From Manduca sexta (taxonomy: Eukaryota; Arthropoda; Insecta; Lepidoptera; Sphingidae), in the NCBI RefSeq assembly GCF_014839805.1, contig NC_051135.1, positions 9,117,291 through 9,181,290 of the forward strand: a stretch of 64,000 bases of DNA, read 5' to 3'. A model generated the notes under the pieces. It was given only the letters and a program-made list of their open reading frames with translations, was not told where the DNA came from and ran no database searches. This document shows positions 1 to 9,800 of this stretch, piece after piece (the stretch's first letter is position 1; the number at the start of each line of letters is the position of its first letter). The translations under genes were made by a program, and so were the position numbers.

Positions 1-42
1 ATCGATACTTGCGATAAAGTATGCCACTAATAAGTGCGCATG
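1..42 (-). pseudogene. env: env fragment 4: end of membrane anchor and start of cytoplasmic tail
   Basis: These 42 bases are the continuation of the errantiviral env reading frame on the far side of the inserted Gypsy element. After removing one copy of the GCATG target duplication, the frame from 4577 runs on here without a stop, first hydrophobic and then basic. That is the expected order for a transmembrane anchor followed by a short cytoplasmic tail. The rest of the tail is outside the window. Confidence 0.7.
38..42. repeat. Target-site duplication GCATG (left)
   Basis: GCATG immediately precedes the left LTR and recurs immediately after the right LTR at 4572-4576. Together with the TGTAG...CTACA LTR ends this fixes the exact insertion boundaries of the Gypsy element. 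Confidence 0.9.
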
Positions 43-166
43 TGTAGTGTACTGGCTGGTATTTTCTTAATATAATGTTTTGTTTCAAAGAAATGTCAGT
101 TTGTAATAAAATGGTTTCCGAAGTACAAACTCAGAATATTATTTCCATGTTTTCTGGAATTCTACA
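43..166 (+). repeat. 5' LTR of the Gypsy element (124 bp)
   Basis: Begins TGTAGTGTACTGG and ends GGAATTCTACA, giving 5-bp terminal inverted repeats. By eye it differs from the 3' LTR by three substitutions and a 3-nt indel. Just after it, GTGGGATGAGG could be a degraded primer-binding site, but I cannot match it to a tRNA. Confidence 0.92.
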
Positions 167-189
167 GTGGGATGAGGAAAATTGAGAAC

Positions 190-1110
190 ATATTGTATAT
201 AAGTTATCTCTGGAGGAAGGGTATAGCGTGTTAAAATGTCGATTGGAAAGGTATCAAAATTTGACGTACAAAATGGTACGTGGTCAAACATATATAGACC
301 GACTGGAAATGTGTATTTAAAATAATGTGAAAGAAGACATGAGGTTACCAACTTTAATTGCTGTAATGGGCGAAGAGGCCTATGCTATTAGTCAATTTAT
401 CCAGTCCGAAAACTCCTCAGAATCCAGGAGTTACGAAAAGTGGGTGGAGCAGATGCGGAATCATCTGCAACCCACACCGCCATCGCTCTTAGCGGAGCGC
501 TATAAATTTAGGCAGAGGAGACAAGAAAGCCGCAGAAACTGCTGCTGCTTTACGTGGCGGAATTAAAAATTGCAGTTATCGTGAAGACCCAAAAACGAAA
601 ATTAAGAGATCAATTTTGTCTGTGGATTAAAAGCGAGGTGAATCGGCAGCGTCTATTTGCCGTGAAACGGTATTCTGTCTTTTCCGGAAGCTGTGATGTT
701 GGCGAGCTCATTAGAAGCGGCGGAGAGAGATGCGGTGGCTGTGATGGTTCTGAGTGCGGAAGTGACGGAATCACCGACGACTGCAGAGGGAAAAGTGCAC
801 TTTACTGCGTCGCATGAGCGCAAAGAAGCCTCGTGGCGGTCTTTTTTAGTTCACGGAAATAGCGGATCGCGGACAGGGCACAGAGTCGTCCGCAGCTGGT
901 GGTTGTGGCCGATGCGGTTCTATAGATCATGGTAATGTAGACTGCAGGTACCGCGACTTCTGGTATATGCGGAAGATGCGGAACTTTAGGCCTACTGCGC
1001 TAAATGCCGATTTGTCGCGGCATCGAAGACTCGAGCAAGTGTAATACCAGCGGTGGCAAGATCTCAGGCCGTACAGGAATACACCAAGCCATTTGACAAT
1101 TGCAACGTCA
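190..1110 (+). pseudogene. Gypsy gag remnant (capsid and CCHC nucleocapsid)
   Basis: Broken gag gene. The stretch 327-530 encodes a capsid C-terminal-like segment with the pattern LPTLIAVMGEEAY followed by a region ending in ERYKFRQRRQ, typical of arthropod mag/K02A2.6-type Gypsy gag. At 906-947 one zinc knuckle is intact (C-x2-C-x4-H-x4-C, CGRCGSIDHGNVDC). The expected second knuckle just downstream has lost its cysteines and histidine. Several frame changes separate these blocks, so no functional Gag can be made. The N-terminal part between the LTR and 327 is not recognisable. Confidence 0.8.
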
Positions 1111-1205
1111 GAGTAGCCTGATGTGTAAGAGAACCTTCACCAGTAAGTGTTTAAATAATTATAAGGTGAGTTTGCCCATATCCATTGATGGTTGTACTCA
1201 TACAA

Positions 1206-1274
1206 ATGGAAGTAGACACGGGTTCAGCTGTGTCATGCATTAGTAAGAGCACCATTATGAGTATTTTAATCTTC
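1206..1274 (+). pseudogene. Gypsy aspartic protease remnant
   Basis: A short open stretch reads MEVDTGSAVSCISKS, containing the retropepsin active-site triplet DTG followed by the usual small/hydrophobic pattern. It ends at a stop after about 22 codons, so only the catalytic loop survives. It sits between the zinc-knuckle region and RT, as expected. Confidence 0.7.
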
Positions 1275-1476
1275 TAAAACTGAATACGCACAAGATAGTT
1301 TTTAATTTTTATAATTGTTTAAGTATAAAACCCATAGGGGTTATTACTCCGCTAGTACGTTAGATGGAACAAACTAACCGATTAGAGTTGTTTGTAGTAA
1401 AAGGAGGTACTACCTCACTCTTAGGGAAGGCAGTGGTTAACTGAACTACATATCAAAAATACCACTATTTACCAAT

Positions 1477-2890
1477 ATGAATGTAAACCATTGTAATGTT
1501 GATCGGACTCATTTTAATAAAGAAATAAACTTATTATTTGACAGATATAACAAGCTGTTTGATGGACGTTTGGGCCGATTCACTGGCTGTAAGGCGACGT
1601 TGAAATTACGGGAATCGGCGGTTCCGGTGTTCCATCGTGCGCGGCCACTGCCTTACGCACTGCGCGACCGTGTTGACGCAGAGTTAGATAGAATGCTGCG
1701 CGATGGAATAATCGAGCCAGTCGATTGTTCCGACTGGGCGTCTCCTCTGGTACCGTAAATAAAGCGGATGGCTCTCTGAGAATCTGTGATTATAAGGCTA
1801 CCGTTAATCCTATGCTATATGTAGATAGGTTTCCGTTACTGAGAATTGATGACTTATTGTGCACTTCTAGGCGGGGCTAAATATTTTTCTAAGATAGATT
1901 TATCCCAGGCCTATAACCAGATAGAGTTAGATGAAACAAAAAATATACTGTGATAAATACTCATCGCGGCTTATTTCAGTATAATAGATTAGTTTATGGT
2001 CTAGCGTCTAGTGCGGGCATTTTTCAGCGCATATATGTGTGAATTAGTAAAGGGAATTCTAATGTAGAGGTATTTTTAGACGATGTGATAATAGGAGGTA
2101 GCAATAAGGAGAGCATTTGGCCGGCTTTAGAAGCAGTGCTTGAGAGACTTTATATTAAAGGAATGAAATTGAAAACCGAAAATGTGTTTCTTAGTTGATG
2201 AAGTAAAGTATTTAGGATACGTTTTACATAAGGACGGCATTAAAACCGACCCAGCGAAATTGAGGCGATTGATAAAAATACCCAGACCGAGTAATGTTAC
2301 GAGTTGCGATCTTTTTATAGGACTATCAACTTTACGCGAGATTGTAAAGAATATGAGCACTATATTAGTACCGTTTCTCACGAATTATTCAAAAAGGGCA
2401 AGGTTTGCCTTTTGTCGGCCGAATGTGAATCGTTCTTTAGTAAAATTAAGCAGTTAATGATGAGTACAGAGGTTTTAGCGCATTACGACCCAAATAAGCC
2501 TCTTATTCTGACTTGTGATGCGAGTGTGCGTTGGAGTTGAGCGGTGCTATCGCAAACCGGCGGCAAGCGGAACGGGAGAACGCCCGATAGCTTATGTATC
2601 GCGCACTCTACCGACGGAAAAGAATTACTCTCAAATACATCGTGAAGCGTTGGCAATAATATTCGGGGTCAAAAGTTTCACCAGTATTTGTATGGGCGTC
2701 ATTTTCTCTTGAGAACGGACCATAAGCCGTTGGTATCGATCTTCGGCCCCTCATAAAGGAATTCCAACGATGGTAGCTAGTCGTATGCAAAGGTGGGCTA
2801 TCATTTTATCTGCTTATGATTTTGAAATAGAGTATGTTAGGTCGGAGAGAAATGGTGCCGACGGGCTGTCGCGTTTACCAATAAATAGTA
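1477..2890 (+). pseudogene. Gypsy reverse transcriptase and RNase H remnant
   Basis: RT begins with a connection segment (LFDGRLGRFTGCKATLKL) and the block ending GIIEPVDCSDWASPLVP (to about 1758). A 1-nt loss then shifts the frame and the text continues as VNKADGSLRICDYKATVN. Further blocks include a SKIDLSQAYNQIELDE segment, the catalytic FLDD box near 2078, and CVFLVDEVKYLGYVLHKDGIK. RNase H blocks follow: TCDAS, RPIAYVSRTLPTEKNYSQ, TDHKPLV and ADGLSRLP (to about 2890). Frameshifts and stops occur near 1757, 1877, 1950, 2200, 2330, 2535, 2700 and 2755. The enzyme is dead, but all the motifs needed to place it in Ty3/Gypsy are visible. Confidence 0.88.
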
Positions 2891-2896
2891 AGCAAG

Positions 2897-3760
2897 ATGT
2901 CACTGTGCCGGGAACAAACTTATTTGCATTTTGTTCAACAGGCTTTATTGTTAGATTATAAAGAGTTAAAACTACAGACCAGTAAGGATCCGGTTTTATC
3001 GAGGATATTGAGTTTTTTGCGCGATGGTTGGCCAAGAGACTGTGATATCGAAGAGTTTAGACCTTATTTTAATCGGAAAGATGAACTCTATGAAGAATTG
3101 AGTTGCGTGTTGTGGGGGCATAGATTATTGATTCCGGTGAAGTGTAGGGAAAAAGTTTTGAGGATGCTCCATGAGCCCCATATGGGTATAGTTAAATCCA
3201 AGGCTATGGCTCATAGTTACGTATGGTGGCCCGGACTTGATGAAGAAATAGAGCGCATGTGTCGTAGTTGTGAGATATGTGCTGCTCAGGCGGATGCTCC
3301 GCCGCGGCAAACTCCGAGTATGTGGCCGTGGCCGAATCATCCATGGACCAGGCTGCATTTAGATTTCATGGGGCCCGTATTTGGGAAAACATACTTGATC
3401 GTAGTGGACGCTACATCTAAATGGACGGAACTTTTCCATATGAGTAATACAACAGGACCGAAGGTCATAGATAAGTTATGTGAACTTTTTAGCAGATGGG
3501 GCCTACCCAAGCAGATCGTTACGGATAATGGGCCCCAGTTTACGTGCAATGAGTTTGGTAGTTTCCTTAAATCTAATGGTATAGATCACGTTTTTCGGCG
3601 CCATATCATCCTTCCTCAAACGGTCTCGCGGAAAATGCAGTGCGATCCTTAACGAGGGGTATTAAGAAAGCAGTGCAGGCTATGGAAGAAGTTGCTAACG
3701 CTCTTTAGACTTATCTTTACACTATAGAAATACTGCGCATTCGACTACGGGAGAAAGCCC
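2897..3760 (+). pseudogene. Gypsy integrase remnant
   Basis: An open stretch from 2897 to 3652 encodes an integrase. The zinc-binding part ends SCEICAAQ, the catalytic core has LHLDFMGPV (first D) and IVTDNGPQF (second D). The frame breaks at about 3600. The third acidic residue is found in the shifted frame in a HPSSNGLAENAV-type block near 3605-3640, and a stop follows near 3706. The upstream zinc motif HMGIVKSKAMAHSYVWWPG is readable. The integrase is the best preserved part of this element but is still broken by at least one frameshift and one stop. Confidence 0.88.
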
Positions 3761-3764
3761 TGCA

Positions 3765-4388
3765 ATGTTAATGTTAGGTAGACGGTTACGGACGAAGTTA
3801 GACGTTTTAAGGCCAGACAGGGAGAATTTTGTAAGGAAAGCTCAGCAACGGCAAAGTGGAGCTAGAAAAGGGGTACACAGATCTTTCGATCAGGGTGAAG
3901 AGGTATGGTACCGTCAGTATTTGAGTGGAGACAAATGGGTCTCAGGCAAAATTCAGAGATGTTTAGGGAATACTGATTACGAGATTGTAGGCAGCCGGGG
4001 AGAGTTAGTTCACAGGCATATAGACCAAATTAAAAGGAAGTTTCATAAAAATGAATACCAAATTAGGAAGGAGAACGCTAGTTTATCCCTAGCGATTCCA
4101 ATGAAAAGGGTGTCTCAACTTCCTAATGCAGGATTAAGGTCAGCACTAGGTTCAGAGCCAGCCACTTTATCATCGGTGCAGGGGCAGAGAGTGTGCGATT
4201 CCGCAATTCATACTCCGGTCAGTAGACCGATCGCGACGCGGTCTCCATTAGTGGAACTTCAGGGTAGTGCCACCCCGGTATCACCTGAATTTCAGGACGC
4301 CTTACCGTATGAGCCAACGACTCCACGTCCCAGGCAACGCCCTATTAGGCAGTGTAGATTAACAAACGTTCCTGATTATAGAATGTGA
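3765..4388 (+). pseudogene. Gypsy integrase C-terminal region
   Basis: A 207-codon open stretch downstream of the integrase core. It starts at the conserved MLMLGRRLRTKLDVLRP segment, contains a GPY/F-module-like part (VWYRQYLSGDKWVSGKIQRCLG and EIVGSRGELVHRHIDQI), and ends in a proline/serine-rich tail finishing DYRM. It is the natural C-terminus of Pol rather than a separate gene: it is in the position expected after integrase and has no env-like features. No chromodomain is visible. Confidence 0.8.
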
Positions 4389-4437
4389 GGTATTATCATT
4401 TTAAGTTGTAGAGTTGAGTGTTTTGTTAATTTAGTAT

Positions 4438-4444
4438 GGAGGAG
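4438..4444 (+). promoter_or_regulatory. Putative polypurine tract
   Basis: GGAGGAG lies directly against the 3' LTR. A purine run at this place primes plus-strand DNA synthesis in LTR elements. Confidence 0.6.
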
Positions 4445-4571
4445 TGTAGTGTACTGGCTGGTACGTTTTTCTTAATATAATGTTTTGTTTCAAAGAAATG
4501 TCAGTTTGTAAATAAATGGATTCCGAAGTACAAACTCAGAATATTATTTCCATGTTTTCTGGAATTCTACA
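4445..4571 (+). repeat. 3' LTR of the Gypsy element (127 bp)
   Basis: Near-identical to 43-166, with the same TGTAG and CTACA ends, three substitutions and a 3-nt length difference after GGCTGGTA. It is followed at 4572-4576 by the second copy of GCATG. Confidence 0.92.
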
Positions 4572-4576
4572 GCATG
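4572..4576. repeat. Target-site duplication GCATG (right)
   Basis: Exact copy of 38-42, directly outside the 3' LTR. Confidence 0.9.
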
Positions 4577-4864
4577 CACTTAATATAACCACGTACATAG
4601 GGATTGTAGTGTGGAACAGTATGTGGTTTTCAGCGTTGTTCAATTTTACTGCTGATTGTAGGGACATTCTTGAGGTTGCGGTATGTAAATGATTTAAATT
4701 TATTGATTTCAATCTTATCTCTTGTGTGGCAACTTGAACAGTGGCGTTATATTTCGGCAAATCCATTATTTTCAGTGGTAGTCCTTTTAGGCGATTATTG
4801 TCATTTGAAATGGTGAAATCAGGCGTTTCCAGGTAACAATGTTGCGGGATTATTGCAAGATAAC

Positions 4865-4870
<6 letters not shown>
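4577..4870 (-). pseudogene. env: env fragment 3: C-terminal ectodomain up to the membrane anchor
   Basis: Minus-strand open frame between the poly-T of the LINE and the Gypsy LTR. It continues the env reading frame of 5582-6271: both ends carry the same duplicated 14-bp target. It encodes roughly 95 residues of ectodomain rich in Leu, Asn and Thr, with potential N-glycosylation sites, and ends in a hydrophobic run where the Gypsy element interrupts it. In errantiviruses this is the part just before and into the transmembrane anchor. Confidence 0.8.
4857..4870. repeat. LINE target-site duplication, 3' side (AAGATAACTGCCTT)
   Basis: This 14-bp sequence is identical to 5582-5595 and abuts the poly-T run, as expected for target-primed insertion of a minus-strand LINE. 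The last two T's could belong to either the duplication or the tail. Confidence 0.9.

Positions 4871-4901
<31 letters not shown>
4869..4901 (-). other. LINE poly(A) tail (33 T on plus strand)
   Basis: Uninterrupted run of 33 T marking the 3' end of the minus-strand LINE. An unbroken tail of this length suggests a recent insertion. Confidence 0.85.
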
Positions 4902-4903
<2 letters not shown>

Positions 4904-5581
4904 GTAGGTAAATCGTCAGTTGACTATCTCCCGCCTTGGGATGGGCGGGAGGGCGTGTCAGACTTTTATTACCGACTAAGAACCTACGGTGTTCCCATCC
5001 TTTGCCTATGTGCCTAGGTCCAAGATCCGGTGGCATTGAGACCTAGGCAGGCACCGGCCCTAAAGGGCCCCGCAAATTATACTGACACTGCTCTTCGAGG
5101 CGCGCGTGGAACACTACGCGCCGAACACACGGGCCGTTAGGGTGTTTCGGGCGACGGGCTACCCAATGCTCGTCACCCGACGGTCCGCGCCTACGGAGGC
5201 CGACGATCCTCAGCAGATGTTCGACGCCCGCGTCTTGTGCGTCTGCCGTGACGGATGGGACGTTGGGCGCTTTGGCGCCGTGTCCGCTCCGCCACCTCCT
5301 TTGCGAGCATCACGTCCTCGCAGAAGGAGGTGACTGCGTCCCACTCTCTCTCGCCCCGGAGCATGGCTTCTACCAGGCCCCGACGCGAGAGGTCTCCGCC
5401 ACCAATGGCCGTTGTGAGAACACGGCGGTGCTCAGCCCAAGCTGGGCACACCTCCACCGTATGCTCCACCGTGTCCTCCGGCCGATCCGCACAGTAAAAA
5501 CACGCGGGCGTATCCTCCACCCGGATCCGATACAGGTACCTGCCGAAGCAGCCGTGACCGGTCAGTACCTGCGTCGTCCGG
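4871..5581 (-). mobile_element. 5'-truncated R1-clade non-LTR retrotransposon
   Basis: About 711 bp inserted into env on the same strand as env. It consists of the last part of ORF2, a 3' UTR of about 290 bp that is clearly GC-richer than the surroundings, and a poly(A) tail. The insertion is flanked by a perfect 14-bp duplication. The ORF2 end carries the CCHC knuckle and preceding VLTGHGCFGRYL-type motif that I associate with R1-clade elements. Known R1 elements prefer rDNA; this copy is in an unrelated target. Truncation at the 5' end is the usual result of incomplete reverse transcription. Confidence 0.85.
5191..5580 (-). pseudogene. LINE ORF2 C-terminus with CCHC zinc knuckle
   Basis: Open frame of about 130 codons, truncated at its 5' end by the insertion junction. 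It reads VLTGHGCFGRYLYRI, then a zinc knuckle C-x2-C-x9-H-x4-C (CFYCADRPEDTVEHTVEVC), then an alpha-helical Arg/Glu-rich tail ending RRPP. In R1-clade ORF2 proteins this region follows the reverse transcriptase and contributes to nucleic-acid binding. No RT or endonuclease is present, so this is a dead fragment. An opposite-strand open frame over the same bases is a by-product of high GC. Confidence 0.85.
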
Positions 5582-5595
5582 AAGATAACTGCCTT
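5582..5595. repeat. LINE target-site duplication, 5' side
   Basis: AAGATAACTGCCTT, identical to 4857-4870. It marks the 5' junction of the truncated LINE within env. Confidence 0.9.
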
Positions 5596-6271
5596 GAAGT
5601 GTCTTATAAGAGTCTTTTTCGCAGGAAAAGTGTACTTTCGTGGTTGCAGGGAGACTGATTGCGTAGTGTTTCTCGTCCAATTCCTCGTATGCGGAGTTTT
5701 CTAATGAAACCGTGACGGGGTTACAGGCTTCGGTTTTCTGCTGCGTGGTGATGAGTTGATGGATGCAATCCTTTGATGGGCGGCTTCGTAGGCTGCGTTC
5801 CTCTTCGCATATATACCATTTACTGGACTTCGGGCATTCAGCCTCTATGTACTTGAAATCTTTCTCATTAAGGACCAGAAATGGATAAGGAGGGGATATA
5901 ACTTCGTGATTTCTATTGGGAACAATGGATAATTTATATATATCATATGTAGCGGTTAAAACAATGGGGAATTTATATACTATGGTTATTTCGTTGCCTA
6001 CGTAATACGAACCTATCTTAATTAAATTATAGTATTCTCTTATTTCTAAATCAACTATTCTATCTCTGCCATATAAAATGATTAACTTGCTTATAATAGC
6101 ACGTATCGCATTTAAATTTAAAACTGAATGATGCATAGTGGACGTCTTTATAAAAGCTAATACATTTTGTAACCTTATTAATTCTTGGGAGATTGAATCT
6201 ACGTTATCACTGAATATCAAGAATACTTGAGCCAAATGTGCATATTTTATTAAATCGTAATCTCTAGTATA
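5582..6271 (-). pseudogene. env: env fragment 2: central ectodomain, shifted frame
   Basis: Open minus-strand frame of about 215 env codons before the LINE junction. It is in the -1 frame relative to the first env segment. No ATG begins it; the frame is simply open upstream into the AAT-rich tract near 6272-6290, where the frameshift must lie. The content fits errantivirus/baculovirus-F-like fusion proteins: heptad-like leucines, a conserved G-x-Y-Y-V block, then a cysteine-bearing region. Cysteines fall in pairs expected for disulfides. The frame ends where the LINE was inserted. Confidence 0.85.
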
Positions 6272-6834
6272 ATAATAATTCTGTTAACTAAAATCTCTAT
6301 TTTATGCTGGTTTTCTACAATACTGTCTATAATTTTTGTGTATTGATTACTCCAATCCTTTGATATACTAATGTGACTATTGAGTTCCGACACTAATTTG
6401 GTCTCATTTTCCTGAAGGGTTTTAATAGCATTATTATAATACAATGCGTCTGTATGGTCTAAGTTACCGGTAATACTTTTAACTATGGACCCGAGACCAT
6501 CTACGAGCCCTCTCTTGACACGATTTGTTTCAAACGTCTCTAATTGTTCTGACACACTGACAAGCTTATTCTTGAGGTAAACCAAATGTGGTTCGAATAA
6601 TGAATTTGTTTTATTGTGAAGTTCAGGCCTAATGCTATCTATTTGATTGTGAACTGACATGATCTTGCTCTTAGGGTCTTGTAAATTAACATTTTGAAGG
6701 AAACAGTGGTAATGCGAAATAACTTTTGCGGGACCTAATTTAAAAGGTAAAATTCCAGGCCCGTCATCAAGATTTTCAAGTTTTATCTCTTGTGTCAGGG
6801 CTGGCGTCAGAAGAAGATGAATGACCAGGAACAT
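6250..6834 (-). pseudogene. env: env fragment 1: signal peptide, SU-like part, furin site and fusion peptide
   Basis: First env segment. The first ATG in frame (6834) begins a short hydrophobic signal-peptide-like stretch ending around TPALTQE. A furin-type site RVKR at 6522-6511 is followed directly by GLVDGLGSIVKSITGNLD, the conserved fusion-peptide motif of errantiviral Env and baculovirus F-type proteins. The open frame also extends upstream to about 6885 without an ATG, inside the end of pol. It runs into a stop at 6250 after the frame is lost in an AAT-rich tract. Env of this class sits in cell or particle membranes and mediates fusion; this copy cannot encode an intact protein. Confidence 0.9.
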
Positions 6835-9800
6835 CCTGCAACAATTTGGCGCTTTTAGGCACTCTCTTGAGCCTTGTCTTTGCAACAGGCCCCTTTTTCT
6901 TTCGAGTATAAATATGGATAGGGAGATCGACCATTACTACATCCTGAGTGTAACGAGGCGCTAATTTCTGACGTGCAGCGAATGGATTTTTAATATAAAT
7001 TTGTTGCTCAGGAGAATACTCGACTTCGGTCTCTCTATTTTTATTTCTATTGCTCGTTAAATTTTGGCGAGAATCGTTACCCAATTCGTGCATAACATTA
7101 TAGGCTTGGGTCATCCGTTCTCTATGATTGGTCATATACTGTTGTAACAAGTGAGAGGTAAGATCTATGTCAAAGGGATCACGTGGATCAAAATGACCCG
7201 TTATTACTTCCAACGGTTTACATTTTGTAAAGCTATGTATGCTACTATTATAGGCCAAAAGGGCATAAGGCATAAGATTTATAATAGATTCGGATTTTTG
7301 TCTTAATTTTAAAATACGAAGATGTTCTAATATGGTGGAATGAAATCGTTCCACTATTCCATTTTCGTTTGGTGCGTGTGGCGCTACCCTATGATGCTGG
7401 ATTTTATGAACTCTGACAAATTCTGCAATTAGCTGGTTAGTAAACTCCGTCCCGTTATCTGTGACTATAGTAATTGGTATGCCATGATGGGTGCAAAAGG
7501 TTAGTAATGCTTGTAATACTCTGATGGCGGTTCCATCCCTTAAGTAGTAAGCTTGTGCATATTTGGAAAAAGCATCTACAATGGTTAGGAATTTTTCATT
7601 ATGAATAGTAAGCACGTCCAAGTGGATCAACTCAAAGGGCCTACTGGCAGGCGGAACGACTTGAAACTGCTGTTTAATTGGGTTGCGATCATACTTTGCT
7701 TGGCCACATATGGTGCATTCGTTTATAAATTTAGTGATATGCTCTCTCATTTTCGGCCAGTAATATCTATGGGTCAGGGCAAGGAAACATTCGTTAATGC
7801 CCCGATGGTTAGTTTTCCCTTCGTGGTACTTACTTATAATTTCCTGCTGCCTAAGATATTCCTTAACATTTTCTACTTCCCTTTTGGTTAGTGTTATGTT
7901 CATAGCGGAATTTTTAAATGTTTTTTGTACGATGGGTATGATCTGATATATGGCTAAATGCGGATTGATGAGTAAACCAGTTTTAATTTTGGGATGAACG
8001 TACTCTTTAATGGCGTTAATAACGTCCTCTTCTAAGTTGAACTCAGAAAGTTGGATGGAAATTCGAGTATGAGTTTCAAATGGTTTTGTTACGATGGGCC
8101 TACCTTTAATGTCACCAACTATATTGAAAATTAATTGTTTAGTAAATTTATTTAAAGGGTCATCTGAAATAGGTATTTCTAATATGGGGTTCTCATTGGC
8201 GGTATGGGCGGTGGCTGTTCTAGAATTGTCATCTTGCTCTGTGGCTGTGATGGTTCTAGAATCATCTAAATTGGGGGACTTTTCAGATGCATTAGCTAAT
8301 ATGGATAAAAGTTCATTATTTAATTCAATTCGCGAAAGGGCATCGGCGTTGGTATTATGTTTACCCTGCTTATATACAACTGTGAAGTCATATTCGCTGA
8401 GTTTTAATCGCCAGCGAGTAAGTCGCGAATTAGGCTCTTTTAAATTCACAACCCACTGCAAGGGTTTATGGTCGGTAATGATTTTGAACTTCCTGCCAAA
8501 TAGGTAGGGTCTAAAATATTTTGTCGCCCACACTATTGCTAAAAGCTCTTTTTCTATGGTACTATAGTTACATTCGCTGGAATTCAAAGTTCTAGATGCA
8601 TAGGCAATTGGTTTATCCGAGCCTATTGGGCCTTGGGACAACACTGCTCCTATAGCAACGTTAGATGCATCGGTAGTTAATAAGAATTCTTTTGTGAAAT
8701 CGGGGTATTGCAAAATGGGATCGTTAGTTAACAATGTTTTACAGTGTTCAAAGCAATTAATATAATTTTCGTCGAGTTTAATTTTCGAACCCTTTTTTAA
8801 ACATTGTGTTAATGGTTTAGTTACACGTGCAAAATTAGGAATGAACTTTCTGTAATAGCCAAGTAATCCGAGAAAACGTTTGATTTCCGTAGTTGTTTTA
8901 GGCAAAGCGTAATTTTCTATAGCTTTAATTTTATTAGGATTAGGTTTTACACCATCAGTGGAGATTACGTGTCCGAGAAATTCGGTTTCCAACTTAAGAA
9001 ATTCAGATTTGTTCATTTGAATTTTGAAATTCGATTCGCGTAATTTCTTGAACACCTTTTCTAAATTTATGATATGCTCCTGAAGGGATGTACTGAAAAC
9101 TATTATGTCGTCTAGGTAAACCAAACATACAATATTCTGCAGATCTTTTAAAACATGGTCCATGACTCTTTGGAAAGTTGACGGAGAGTTCTTTAGACCC
9201 ATGGGCATGCGTAAGAACTCATAGTGCCCATTTTCTACATTAAATGCTGTTTTATGAATATCAGCGGGGTCCATTTCGACCTGGTAAAATCCGCTGGCCA
9301 AATCGAGAGTGGTAAAGTATTGACATTTTCCAAGTTTATCAAGCACATCTGTAATATTCGGTATGGGGTATTTGTCATCAATCGTTTTCTCATTAACTTT
9401 CCTAAAATCAACGACAAGACGCCATTTAATTTCTCCTGAAGCATCTGCCTTTTTGGGTACTATCCAAATAGGTGAGCTCCAACCTGAGTCTGAGGGTCTT
9501 ATAATATTTTGCTCAAGCATTTTTTGAATTTGATCTCTGACCTCTTGTCGGTGAATGTAAGGGTATCTATAGCTTTTCGTGTGTACTGGAATTTCGTCGG
9601 TAGTTCGTATTTTATGCTTGATCTTGTTTGTGAACGTTAGAGGTTCACCCTCAAGATAAAACACATCAGCATAATTTGCACATAGACGCTTTAAATTTTC
9701 ATATTCCTCCGGATTTAGGTGATCGGTCCGTAGGCGTGATAATACCTCATTAACGCGATACAATGAAATTGGAGTACACTCGGTTTCAATATTAAACACC

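Larger units (their letters stand above)
43..4571 (+). mobile_element. mag-like Ty3/Gypsy LTR retrotransposon, decayed
   Basis: Complete element of about 4.5 kb bounded by 124-bp and 127-bp direct repeats that start TGTAG and end CTACA, with a GCATG duplication outside. Between them, in plus-strand order, are remnants of gag with a CCHC knuckle, aspartic protease (DTGS), RT, RNase H, integrase and a C-terminal domain with no chromodomain signature. Coding is broken by at least eight frameshifts or stops. The very short LTRs and the gene order fit the mag lineage known from Bombyx. It is inserted in the env gene of the minus-strand errantivirus, so it arrived later. Confidence 0.9.

Noticed and set aside
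4869..4901. Poly-T run as assembly artefact
   Set aside because: It sits exactly between a LINE 3' end and a 14-bp target duplication, as a genuine poly(A) tail should.
4536..5036. Minus-strand open frame with a poly-lysine run
   Set aside because: It joins the LINE 3' UTR, its poly(A) tail and env by chance; the lysines are the tail read as codons.
5106..5658. Several GC-rich plus-strand open frames
   Set aside because: Antisense shadows of the LINE ORF2 end.
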